A DNA stretch of 23,415 nucleotides from Priapulus caudatus (GCF_000485595.1 NW_014577126.1:527508-550922); one strand, 5' to 3'. Shown: positions 10,339 through 18,952, numbered from the stretch's first letter. A program made the numbers and translations. The notes: generated by a model from the sequence alone, not told the origin.

Positions 10339-10356
10339 CCGTCACTGGCACCAAAA
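10339..10356 (-). other. Candidate tRNA primer-binding site
   Basis: On the minus strand, directly after the CGTTACA end of the right-hand terminal repeat, the sequence reads TTTTGGTGCCAGTGACGG. TGG complements the universal CCA tRNA 3' end. From memory, a TTTTGGTGCC junction is seen next to some invertebrate LTRs of BEL/Pao or Gypsy type. The matching tRNA is not identified. Confidence 0.45.
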
Positions 10357-10693
10357 TGTAACGTTGAAATAGGAGTTAATGTAGAAATGATGAAGTAGAA
10401 ATCCAACCTTGTGTTTTAAACTGAATAAACTTTAATAACTGGCACACAGTGTATTCACATCTTGCACAGAAAGATAAGGACACGCGCACACGCGCCTAAG
10501 CGCGTGTGCTTTCTCTCGCGACCACAACCAGGCTTCTCGACTCCTACATCTCTGTTCTATATATTACCCCCAAAACCCCTACATCCTGAGCGCACATGTC
10601 ACCCGTTCTCCCAGACCGCGTCCTACCTCCATTTCACAATAACCCTAGAAACGCCCGACCTAAAACACGTTTATCATTCTCACTATAACATCA
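10357..10693 (-). repeat. Candidate 5' LTR
   Basis: The 337 bp match the 8556-8863 repeat in direct orientation. On the plus strand it starts TGTAACG and ends ATAACATCA. Similarity fades within about ten bases beyond that end. Confidence 0.65.
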
Positions 10694-11227
10694 ATCCAGA
10701 GAGACATGATACAAGATTGCGTGGCACAGCTTTGCTGTTGATCCTGCGCGCTGCTCGCGGATGAGACGCGCAGTACCGCGAGATATGCGCACGCGACCGC
10801 GGGGATGTTAAAGTATGAAGCGCTGTCCGCAGTGAAGACGTGCGCCAAATTCGAGGCCCGGCGCACGTCTCCACAGCGGTCAGCGGATGGTCTGTAGTTT
10901 TAGAAGATGACAATAATTATATATGGACGATATTCTAGAAATTGGAGATTATAAAACAGTAAAAAAATCGCTCAGTCATGCTCGAGATTAGCCACAAGTT
11001 CCATTCTCGCTTAACACTACATTGGCTACTGTTCCTACGACGTGTAACAGTCGGAGAGCCTGGTCGGTTTAGCCCCAGATTAGCTGAATCAAAAAGATTA
11101 GAATTTAATATATGAACAAAACAAATATAATAGTTATATAAAATTCACAAACAAAGAAAGGATCAAGGAGATTAATAGGCAACCAAGTAATAAAAAAATG
11201 CATATAAATATTCATGCACCAAATATT
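10694..11227. other. Unassigned
   Basis: GC-rich sequence with GCGCGC motifs (to about 10900) changes to AT-rich sequence. I see no gene. The right part, leading into YLGDLI-type coding at 11231, may be more of the LINE relic, but I cannot read a convincing frame in it. Confidence 0.4.
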
Positions 11228-11475
11228 CATACCTAGGGGATTTAATTAATGATATAGGAGGTTATAACGCTATTATAGCGAGTTCGAACTGAAAAAATGT
11301 AGATTAAGAGAAATAATTATTATGGGCAAATCAGCAAAATTGTGGAAATCATACTATAGAAGCAAGAGTGAAATTATACGAATACACAATTTTACCTTTC
11401 TTCCTAAATAACAGTGAAACATGGACTAACTTAACTAAGGAAGAAGTAAACATGTTGCAGGATATCCAAAATGAT
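11228..11475 (+). pseudogene. LINE (non-LTR retrotransposon) reverse-transcriptase C-terminal relic
   Basis: Two fragments on the plus strand read like the region just after the reverse-transcriptase catalytic core of CR1/L2-like or RTE-like LINEs. The first gives YLGDLINDIGGYN (about 11231-11269), a form of the conserved YLGD.I motif, and soon meets a stop. After a frame change, the second reads ARVKLYEYTILPF and NNSETWTNLTKEEV (about 11362-11450), the ETWTNL-type motif typical of this part. The open frame then continues to 11940, but only because it runs into unrelated sequence and a small TIR element. The relic is truncated on both sides and broken by stops and a frameshift. The clade is uncertain. 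Confidence 0.7.
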
Positions 11476-11717
11476 CCAAGAGATGGCGCTGTAGCATGTA
11501 AACATTGGCTCCCGAAGCGAGTTTTTTTGCCGAATTGTTTACTAAATGACGCACTCGTTGACTTGCGACAGCGAGTGAAAATGCAGAATTTTTTTCTCTT
11601 CGATGCGAAATGCATCGGCCAGGCATTTTATTATTTACGAAAGGTCAATGGGCTGGCAGTAGGTACAGGAGTTAGCTCACGTCGTTCATACCCATCAACA
11701 AATAAGGCGGGGCTTAT
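11476..11717. other. Unassigned sequence between LINE relic and TIR element
   Basis: About 240 bp is open in the plus frame continuing from the LINE fragment but bears no LINE resemblance that I can see. A T homopolymer interrupts it near 11520-11527 and again near 11590. Confidence 0.4.
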
Positions 11718-11910
11718 CAGGGGCGTGTACAGGATTTTGACCAGGAGGGGGTCTAACCGTAACCCAAACTTGCGAGCACGCGAAGGGGGGGTCTGGGGGG
11801 CCCTCCCCCTAAAAATTTTTGAAATTAGACCCCTTCAGATGCGTTTTCTGCGCGAGCAGGGGGAGGGGGGTCCGGACCTCCTGGAACCCCCCCCCCTGTA
11901 CACGCCCCTG
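11718..11910. mobile_element. 193-bp TIR element (MITE-like), TSD CTTAT
   Basis: The element begins CAGGGGCGTGTACAGG and ends with the exact complement CCTGTACACGCCCCTG, giving 16-bp TIRs. CTTAT precedes the left end (11713-11717) and follows the right end (11911-11915), a 5-bp target duplication. The interior is rich in G and C homopolymers and has no coding capacity. CAGGGGCG-type ends are common among non-autonomous DNA transposons. A 5-bp duplication is unlike the usual 8 bp of hAT elements, so I do not assign a superfamily. Confidence 0.85.
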
Positions 11911-11965
11911 CTTATTGTGCCTACAGATATGCGAAAATGAAAGAAAAGAACTTGGCACTGTGCGC

Positions 11966-12286
11966 AAAAACAGCGTGTTATATTCGTATTTGTGCCAAAC
12001 TCTATCGTATGAAACCGTTCTAGCCTAGCAGAATGCCCTAGTTCCTGAGATCGGCGATTCCATGCTCGCATAGCTATGGTACCTAAAAGTTACATGAGGA
12101 AGGCGCGGCGTAGACTGTGATTGGAAGACACAAAGTGTCAATCCTCGGCGAGCCTCGGCATCATGGCCGCATCACGTCTAGCCGTACAAGATGCGCGATG
12201 CCTCGGTCTACATAGACTACCACTAAAACAACCCCCAGCCTAGCCTCGCTGACTAATTCATGCAACATTTGTAAAACATATGTTAC
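11966..12286. repeat. Left flank shared by copies A and B (A side), includes 110-bp block copy 2
   Basis: This matches 20025-20345 almost base for base. The part 12177-12286 is also the 110-bp block seen at 8866-8974, while 11966-12176 is found only in these two places. The similarity begins at an A run (AAAAACAGCG) and leads straight into the TIR element. By analogy with 8556-8974, the left part could be a divergent LTR and the block the adjoining internal end of a related retroelement; that is inference. Confidence 0.85.
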
Positions 12287-12290
12287 ACTG

Positions 12291-12599
12291 TAGTCCAATT
12301 ATTTTAGCTCAAATATGGCCAAACCTGGACACTTTTCAAAACAAGCTGAATTTTTCAGGATAGGTTCAGAAAAATGTGTAGAATAACATACTAAAAGTCC
12401 CGGAAATCCCCCTTGTGCGTTTTCCAGAATCCAAGATGGCGTCCAAAATTGCCCCGATTTAGGGGTTTTCCCATAACTCTGGCTCCAGTCGAGCTAGAAC
12501 ATGAATTAAATGTCTAATGATATGTTTTAGGGCACAATAAATCTACTTAGGTACTTTTTGTGAGGTTTCAAATGATGCAAGTACCCTAATCCAAGATGG
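12291..12599. repeat. Left terminal inverted repeat, copy A
   Basis: The 309 bp, from TAGTCCAA to TAATCCAAGATG, match the reverse complement of 17547-17840. Clear shared segments include AACAAGCTGAATTTTTCAGG, TGTGTAGAATAACATACTAA, TTCCAGAATCCAAGATGGCG-type sequence and CATAACTCTGGCTCCAGTCG. The right copy lacks a few bases near CCCCCTTGTGCG and carries scattered changes. AATCCAAGATGG occurs twice in the repeat (about 12429 and 12588). Confidence 0.9.
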
Positions 12600-12662
12600 C
12601 CGCCATTTTAATACTTTGACGCGCCTTTTCCCGCGCCGTACGTGCTCACATCTTCACTTCAG

Positions 12663-15017
12663 CTGCTCTCATAAGTGTTTTGATAGATGCACCAGGCACA
12701 TTGGATAGTGTTGACAAGACCACCAGACACCTGTACAAGGCCCTTCTTGACAATGATCAAGCTGCCACCGACGTAGCAGAGGAAGAGTGTTGTGAAGCAG
12801 TTGAGCCGATCATTATTTCACAACTCCTTGAACATACTTCAAGTCAGAGCAGACCGGTAAGCTGTGGGTACAGTACATCCAACAAGTGGCTCTTCTACAT
12901 TTCATTCGAGCTGAAAGGACAGGGGACTGGAAGCTCCATCTCTACTGTGTGAGGAAAAATGATTCACATATTCATGCTGCAGACATCTTACCCTATGCCA
13001 AATCTGCCAGGTTGTATTCACAACAGATGGATGAATTGGAGAAACCATGCCGACTGATGAGTACAGTCTATTCACAGAGAAGGGTACTTCACCATTCGTC
13101 GCAGGGACTCATTCTGGAGTGGTAACTTCTCAGATCAGCCATTGAACAGTTCCTGATGCGGTCGCTGAAAGCCTCTGGAAGAATGACACATGGCAGGGGC
13201 ATCACCGATAGTACGTTGACTAAAATGGGTCTATGCACTACCTCTCTGGTGTTCCGTTCTGTGATGCACTTGAGAAGTTCACAGGAGTACACACCTGTAC
13301 ATCAGAGCAACATAAAGACATGTTGCAAAGTACCCAGTCGAGAGATAACAAGCATCGATGTGTGTTTCTTGGATGGCTGGAAGCACATCCACCATTTGCG
13401 GGCTATGCACCTGATCAACTGGTGTCATTGTCCACCGGAGTCGTTGCGGATACATCTGTCGACTGTGACAATGCTGTAGAAATTGGTGAAAAGGCAGCAT
13501 CAGAAATGTCAGGGGAAAAGGTTCACAGACATCACTGCTACGTCGTAATGACAAAGTGAAGACGATCGGTGCTAAAGAGAAGATGGTGCAAGTCAGAGGA
13601 CAGCAAGTAGACGTGAATTCATCTTACTTCTTCAATAGAATCACATGTGTCCTGAACAACAGCTCAGAGATAAAATCCTCTTGGCGTATGAACTTGCTCC
13701 CCAGCCACCTTCGCTCTTCCAATATGGTGTGATGCGAAAACCTACAAAGTTCTTTGGGAATTCTGTTGAAAGAATTCAAGTAACCAACCAGCTAACTGAA
13801 AATTGCATCTATGTTCTAGATGGCCGGTCACTTTCTCCAATCTGTTGTCTGGGCCTAAACCGTCTACCTATGCTGAAGTGCATCAGTCGTACATTTCGTA
13901 CATCCTGAGGCATTTATGAGAGCTTAAACACCGGGTGTTTGACGGATAGGGGGTAAGGCATCACACAAAGAAGCTGAACAGAGGCGACGGGCAGCAAAAA
14001 TCACTTCCAGAAGACATCATAACCGGTGATGACATGCTCACTACTACAACCCAAGCTGCATTCCTTGCTAACAGCCAACAACAAGATGAAGTTCATTCAA
14101 GCTCTACGCCGATAAATGTTGATGGCTGGAATTACGTGTCAAGCAAGCAAGCAGATGCCGACACACGGATTGTCTCAACAGCGTTAGATCTAGCAGAGTC
14201 TGAGACAACCGGTTGTTCTTGTGGTACAGACACAGACCCTACTTTTCATGGTTGGTGGCTCGTGTAGACACTACAACAGATGTGTACATGTTGTGCTCCA
14301 GCAATCCTGTAATGATCTACAACATTCATGACATCCAGCATACCATTGGAGAAACTAGAGCTCACTTGATGTTTCTGCACGCTGTACCGGCGCTGTGATA
14401 CAGTATTTGCGAATACATCGTCAGGGGCAAGCGGAAAAGCTGTTCAACATGGTGCACAAGAAGCGGGTAAATATGACTTGCTTGATATATTCATCAAAAC
14501 CGAAGCACACACGAAGAGGTGAAACAAGCGAGAAGCATTCATCCTTGCGCTGTATGGAGAGACAAAGTTGAAACGTTGGATGAATATCGCAACATTGCAT
14601 ACAGCGGGTGCAATAGGCGCAGCTCATTGAGTTCTTCATTTCAACTCGCAAGCTTACCCCAACAAGCTGCGGCAGCAAAGCAGCATTCATACGGACATAT
14701 CTTCTAACTGTTCAAGAATGGATCGGGGCAACTAGCCTTGCCTCCTACGAATGGGGATGGCGATCTCAAGATGACAGTCTAGCACCTGTGGGAATGACGC
14801 TCCCTGTTGCACCTGACGTCTCTCCAACATGGTGTCTTGTGGATGCAGACAGGATGGATGCAGCAACATACATGCATTCTGCAAGAAGCTTGCCTTTATT
14901 CATGCTCCTCATGTGCAGCAAATGCATCGGCCAGTCCTGCAACAATAACAGCACCAGCGAGCCTAGAAGGCACCCATAGATGATGAAACAGCTCTGACTA
15001 ATGACGCAGAAGACTGA
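12663..15017 (+). pseudogene. PIN-CXC element protein, copy A (many frameshifts)
   Basis: Pieces in all three plus frames follow the same order as copy B. They are an N-terminal segment beginning APGTLDS (from about 12690), WLFYI/ALLHFIRAER-type sequence (about 12885), LMRSLKASGRMTHGRGITDS (about 13153), STGVVADTSVDCDNA (about 13425), a PIN first-Asp region with LDG (about 13817), a TDTDP remnant of TDTDLL (about 14230), and a cysteine-rich end (about 14830-14945) before TGA at 15015. The coding region starts within about 80 bp of the TIR without a convincing ATG; CTTCACTTCAG at 12652-12662 looks like a 3' splice site, so upstream exons may be missing. Most differences from copy B are 1-2 nt indels. 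Either this is a decayed copy or the consensus contains indel errors. Confidence 0.7.
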
Positions 15018-15366
15018 TGTCAAATGGTACTGTCAGACACTTCGGTTACCCCATCAAATGTCTTGTGGTTTCATAGCGAGATAGGGATAAGTCTTCCTAG
15101 CTATTATAATACATTAATATTTTGTTTTGGATATGCATAATTTTAGATGTGTTTTGTATTAAAATCATGCGAAAGTTTAGTTTGAAATTTGATTCTTAAG
15201 CGTAGCGCATACTTTAGGAGAGACCAGTTATGTTTGTAGGGCACTAGATCTCATAGTGCTGTTTTTGCTTGACTAGTGGTGCCCCGCGGACGGCCCGTCT
15301 TTCACGCAGGTGTCATTTTTAAATTTGTAGCGGCACGCTCCCCTAGTGGCCATTAAATACAAAACA
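15018..15366. other. 3' untranslated-like region of copy A, shared with copy B
   Basis: This follows the TGA stop and matches 23069-23415. It includes a GCACTA...TAGTGC inverted repeat (GCACTAGATCT region, about 15241-15260), a CTAGTGG motif near each end of the last 80 bp, and ATTAAA at 15352-15357, a possible polyadenylation signal variant. No further gene is visible. Confidence 0.6.
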
Positions 15367-15870
15367 TGGAATTACATTAGGGGAATTCACTGGGAATTCG
15401 CATAGTCTGAATTCGTGGGCAACAGTGACTGACTTGAACACAGCGTTATGCTTGGTAAGGCATTGTATCGTAACATTCGCGTTGAAAATTGTTGGCATAT
15501 GAAAGCGCACCGAAAAACTATAATAAACGTGAATTAACCCTAATTACCTCAATGACTACGCCCACCGCATGCCACTCACGATGTTACTCGGTTGACGATG
15601 CCATCGCAAATGCCCATTGCGTTGATACCAAATCACGTGCCTCAAACTCCTCAATGACCCCCAGTGTATTCAAGGCACATCCATAACATAAACCCAATGC
15701 CTCATACAGACGCATAGAGCCAGAGTAATGTCCCACTGCAGAGTTTAGCTGACTGCTGAAATGTCGTGGATTCGGATCCGTCTGTTTTTTGTTGTTTTCT
15801 GTATTTTCTGTTTATCCATATTACGGTGCTTAGCAAGCAGATGCGTGATATTGTTCGATACAAGCGAGAC
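15367..15870. other. Non-coding interior of copy A
   Basis: About 500 bp contains AATTC-rich spots near 15383-15411 and an AATAAA near 15522. Short frames show no recognisable domain. Copy B is cut off by the window end before this region, so it cannot be compared here. Confidence 0.4.
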
Positions 15871-16222
15871 GCACGCACGCTGTACGTACGACCGCCACGC
15901 ACGCACGTGTACGCGCACACACACTACATGCACGCACGCATGCACGCACGTGTACGTGCGCAGCGCACTGCACGGCACGCACGCACGTCTACGTTGCACA
16001 TGCATGCACGCAAGCACGCACGTGTACCTTACAACACACACAACGTACGCACGCACCACATGCACACACGTGTACCTGCACAGGCACCACGCACGCACGC
16101 CACAAACATGTACCTTCACACGCGCGCACGCACGCACGTGTACGTGCAACACACAGACGCACGCACGCATGCGACGCACGTGTAAGTTCACACGCCAACC
16201 ACGCACGCACATGTACGCGATG
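15871..16222. repeat. Minisatellite of ACGCACGCACGTGTAC units
   Basis: Impure runs of CACG are punctuated by GCACGTGTAC or close variants near 15903, 15946, 15984, 16018, 16066, 16107, 16134, 16176 and 16207, a spacing of about 27-48 bp. Six of these carry the CACGTG palindrome intact. Long frames on both strands are Thr/His/Arg- or Cys/Val-rich artefacts of the repeat. Confidence 0.85.
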
Positions 16223-16318
16223 TTTCATGTGTAGCGAATTCGACCCGCTGTACACGATACACTATAGCTAGCATGCGTCAGCATTACTTCACCTTGAAGA
16301 GCGTTAGCGGTTTCGTAG

Positions 16319-16456
16319 CCACGTGGGCTAGCGCGGATTGGAAAGGGAAAGCCTTGCTGCACCACTTGACCGTATAGTTTAATTGGACTGGACACCTGCA
16401 GGTCACCACGTGGTCACATGACTGTAACCACGTGGTGTGCCAGCGCTGTATATAAA
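16319..16456 (+). promoter_or_regulatory. Promoter-like segment: three CCACGTGG E-boxes plus TATA box
   Basis: CCACGTGG occurs at 16319-16326, 16406-16413 and 16428-16435; the latter two are centred in the 10-bp palindrome ACCACGTGGT. TATATAAAG starts at 16449, about 14 bp after the last E-box, in plus orientation. CACGTG is the classical binding site of bHLH-type factors. No coding region lies directly downstream (the first ATG, near 16573, is followed at once by TAG), so a transcript would be non-coding or the resemblance may be fortuitous. Confidence 0.45.
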
Positions 16457-16479
16457 GCTGCGGCGCGTCCAGCCTCCAA

Positions 16480-16725
16480 AGCAACACAGAGCCAGCTTGG
16501 CTCAGTCGGGGCAAGCTCGCACCCTCCACTGCTCTCTAGCTGCTGGCGGCTTGGTCCGCCCTGCTAGCTGACCATGTAGGGTGTAGCGGAGCTCGGTCAG
16601 AAGGGCTACGCAAGGATACACAAGGCTCAGGACGATGATCACCCGCGCTTGCTGCCCCCTTCCTGACGGCAAGGATACACAGCGCGGAGCCAGCTCGGCT
16701 TGTCAGGAAGCTCGCACCCTTCACA
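16480..16725. repeat. Two related GAGCCAGCT...GCTCGCACCC segments
   Basis: GAGCCAGCTTGGCT with AAGCTCGCACCC (about 16489-16526) recurs as GAGCCAGCTCGGCT with AAGCTCGCACCC (about 16686-16722). AAGGATACACA also occurs twice (about 16611 and 16671). This is a local duplication downstream of the TATA box. No protein or RNA is recognised. Confidence 0.6.
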
Positions 16726-16727
16726 TG

Positions 16728-16835
16728 CTCGCGCACGCACGCAGGTGTAAGTTCGCACGCACGCATGCACGCACGTGTACGTCCGCACGGCACGCACGCA
16801 CGCACGCACGCACGCAGCACGCACGTGTACGCTGC
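16728..16835. repeat. Second CACG/CACGTGTAC minisatellite tract
   Basis: This is the same kind of CACG repeat as at 15871-16222, with GCACGTGTACG at about 16771 and 16821 and a CGCACGCACG run at 16795-16820. It lies about 500 bp right of the first tract, on the other side of the promoter-like segment. Confidence 0.85.
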
Positions 16836-17046
16836 ACTAGCATAAACAGTGCTTTCTATCGAGAACATGTGGTCATCATCTGTAATTGTCAAGCAGCACG
16901 CTTGCTTCTGCCAACCACAACACATAACAAAGTACACGTGACCTGATCTATGACGTCACGTGAAACATCGCTATTAGGCCTGCGCGATGGTGTTTGCATA
17001 TGTTTGCTAGTGAAATTAGACCCGCTAAAATTCGAGACTGTTTCGC

Positions 17047-17108
17047 TGGCAGCAAGTTGATCCGTGCGCCGGCCATTTCGATTTTGGCGCACGGATCAAT
17101 AGCTGCCA
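17047..17108. repeat. Hairpin-forming inverted repeat
   Basis: TTGATCCGTGCGCC (17057-17070) and GGCGCACGGATCAA (17086-17099) are exact complements with a 15-bp loop. TGGCAGC/GCTGCCA just outside extends the symmetry imperfectly to 17047-17108. It lies in the CpG-rich right interior of copy A. Confidence 0.85.
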
Positions 17109-17546
17109 TGCGCGTGATACTTTCGTAGGAGTTCCCGGGTCGCCTGGCGCCTTGCCGCGGAACTGCGCGCAAGATTCGCGCTTAGCGGGCAGGATCAACA
17201 CCTCTCAGGCGACGCTTCTCTGGTATCCGGTCTTTCATCTGGATATACCATTTGTGTACTACTTGTAGCTAGTGGAGTATTTTGTTGAGCGCTGAATTTT
17301 TGAAACAGGTAGCCATATTATGTGTACGTGTCATGCTGCTCTCAGTATTTGAAGGGTTGATTATATTTGAATGTTTTGATAGATATTTTAACAGTTGAAT
17401 GTAGATTTTCTAGGTATATGGCTAAATATACAACGATGATGTACGTTTGGAAGCACTTGTTATTGATTTTATATTGTTTAAGTTGTAGAAAAATCCATCC
17501 ATGGATGTTTGGCGGGGGTAGAGTGTAAAGGATCGCTTATCGCTAT

Positions 17547-17840
17547 CATCTTGGATTAAGGTACTTGCATCACTTGAAACCTTACAAAAAATACCCAAGT
17601 AGATTCCTTGGGCATTAAAACATATAATTAGACATTTAATTCATGTTTCTAGCTCGACTGGAGCCAGAGTTATGGGAAAACCCCTAAATGGGGGCAATTT
17701 TGGACGCCATCTTGGATTCTGAAAAACGCACGATTTCCGGGGACTTTTAGTATGTTATTCTACACATTTTTCTGAACCTATCCTGAAAAATTCAGCTTGT
17801 TTTGAAAAATGTTCGGGTTTTAGCTAAAAATCTTGGACTA
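17547..17840. repeat. Right terminal inverted repeat, copy A
   Basis: This is the reverse complement of 12291-12599 with scattered substitutions and a few small gaps. It starts CATCTTGGATTA and ends TTGGACTA. CTG follows at 17841-17843, matching the CTG at 12288-12290. Its divergence from the left repeat is visibly greater than that between the left repeats of copies A and B. Confidence 0.9.
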
Positions 17841-17843
17841 CTG

Positions 17844-18950
17844 CCGTGAAGACGGAGTAGTTGTATGGGAGAGATGTGAGAGGTGACGAGGCTGTGGATC
17901 TAAGGTTGGTGTCCCCGTCGTGACAGCGGATGTCAAGGGCGTAAGACGCGTGTGGCCGTAGTGGCTATATGGGACACGTGTCACCGGGGGTAGACACTGA
18001 CTGTAACTTGTAACTGTATATCTTCTATTGTTCAATATGTTCTATTATGTCTCTATATATTGTTCTATATTAAAATGTTAATTTAATGAGTATTAAAATT
18101 TTGTTAGTACTTGTTCCAATACGCTGTCTTGTTTTTTGTGCCCGGTTTTTGTTTCCCTAATCTAAGCTATAAATAACAACCCTATAATTCAGAGAGTTAT
18201 CACAACTAGTTACATAATAAACGCATTACAAATGTAAACTTGTAACTAACAGAATAGGAGAGGCAAGTTTGAATATGGACATCTGACCGACATCGTTGTG
18301 TATTAAATCATTGTTAAACGTAGTATAATAATTTTGCATAGAATAAATGTCAAATTTAGAAATTTTGGTCTCGCAGTTTCTATGAGAAAATAAATACTAT
18401 ATTTAAATAATATTTAAGTATTATAGCCAAATTACAAAAAAATACTATTCTACCTGTTTTGCGATGCACTAATTGAATGAACTGATTTTAGAATCAGCTA
18501 AAATAATCAGAAACTGTGTTGTTAACGTTTGAAGTCATAATTGCTGTGGTTATTCTAACGCGGACGTTTATCAGAATGCACAGCTAGTAATCGGGCTGAA
18601 AGGTAGACGGGTTTTCTATGTTATAGCTAGTAGATGTGACTGACCAAACGGTTGAGCGTAAGATATAGATGGAACGTTTGGTGTATTTAGAAATGACTGC
18701 CGCAACCAGTAAAAACATTTCTGCCATCCAGATAATCTTATTTATTTACAAAGTGCGATAATCATAGTTTAAAAAAACTAAGAAATTTTGAAAACCAGTA
18801 ACTCACCCTATCGTACAACGCCGTCCACTTCTGCAGCAATGAAAAGAGAATAGAACAGTATAAGTAGACATAATTAATGCAAAGTGGAAAATATGACATA
18901 AACATAAACTGATGATAATCACGTACAATAACAAGGTTAGAAATAAATAG
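17844..18950. other. Unassigned sequence right of copy A
   Basis: GC-rich sequence with GTGACA/TGTCAC-like motifs to about 18000 changes to AT-rich sequence with TATAT runs near 18050. No gene, microsatellite or match to the other repeats of this window is seen. Confidence 0.45.
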
Positions 18951-18952
18951 CA

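Larger units (their letters stand above)
8556..10693 (-). mobile_element. Candidate small LTR retroelement, minus orientation, non-autonomous
   Basis: Two similar direct repeats (8556-8863 and 10357-10693) flank about 1.5 kb. Read on the minus strand each begins TGATGTTATAG and ends CGTTACA, giving TG...CA ends. Immediately after the right-hand copy on the minus strand is TTTTGGTGCCAGTGACGG, which resembles the primer-binding site next to a 5' LTR; that sets the orientation. The interior has no recognisable gag, protease, reverse transcriptase or integrase, and its longest minus-strand frame (about 9995-10354) is charged low-complexity sequence from a CT tract. I find no matching target duplication and no clear polypurine tract, so the call is tentative. 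Confidence 0.55.
12291..17840 (+). mobile_element. Large TIR DNA transposon candidate, copy A (PIN-CXC element)
   Basis: The 5,550-bp element lies between inverted repeats of about 300 bp (12291-12599 and 17547-17840), both with outer ends TAGTCCAA. CTG stands on each side (12288-12290 and 17841-17843), compatible with a 3-bp target duplication. The left 2.7 kb holds a broken plus-strand gene for a protein with a PIN-like nuclease and a CXC domain. The right 2.2 kb is non-coding, with CACGTG-rich minisatellites and a promoter-like segment. I recall proteins of this kind as multi-copy uncharacterised entries in many invertebrate gene sets, which would fit a mobile family. I know no standard superfamily with this architecture. 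Caveat: the right flank does not continue the sequence that follows the related 110-bp block at 8974, so an undisturbed insertion is not proven. Confidence 0.65.

Noticed and set aside
9995-10354. Charged 119-codon minus-strand frame next to the candidate primer site, considered as a gag remnant
   Set aside because: Most of it is Arg/Glu-rich translation of a CT tract, with no zinc knuckle or capsid-like motif.
11368-11940. A 190-codon continuous ORF taken as one gene
   Set aside because: Only its first ~35 codons look like a LINE protein; the rest crosses unrelated sequence and a complete MITE, so the open frame is accidental.
15871-16222. CRISPR-like array (regular repeats with spacers)
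   Set aside because: The spacers are the same CACG low-complexity sequence, spacing is irregular and the context is eukaryotic.
16491-16573. tRNA or tRNA-derived SINE: TGGCTCAGTCGG matches a Pol III A box, with weak acceptor-like complementarity
   Set aside because: No B box (GGTTCGANNCC) at the right distance, and the cloverleaf cannot be completed.
12291-17840. Polinton/Maverick or virus-derived element because of the length and long TIRs
   Set aside because: No polymerase B, integrase, packaging ATPase or capsid-like sequence is visible in the 5.5 kb, and the TSD looks like 3 bp, not 6 bp.
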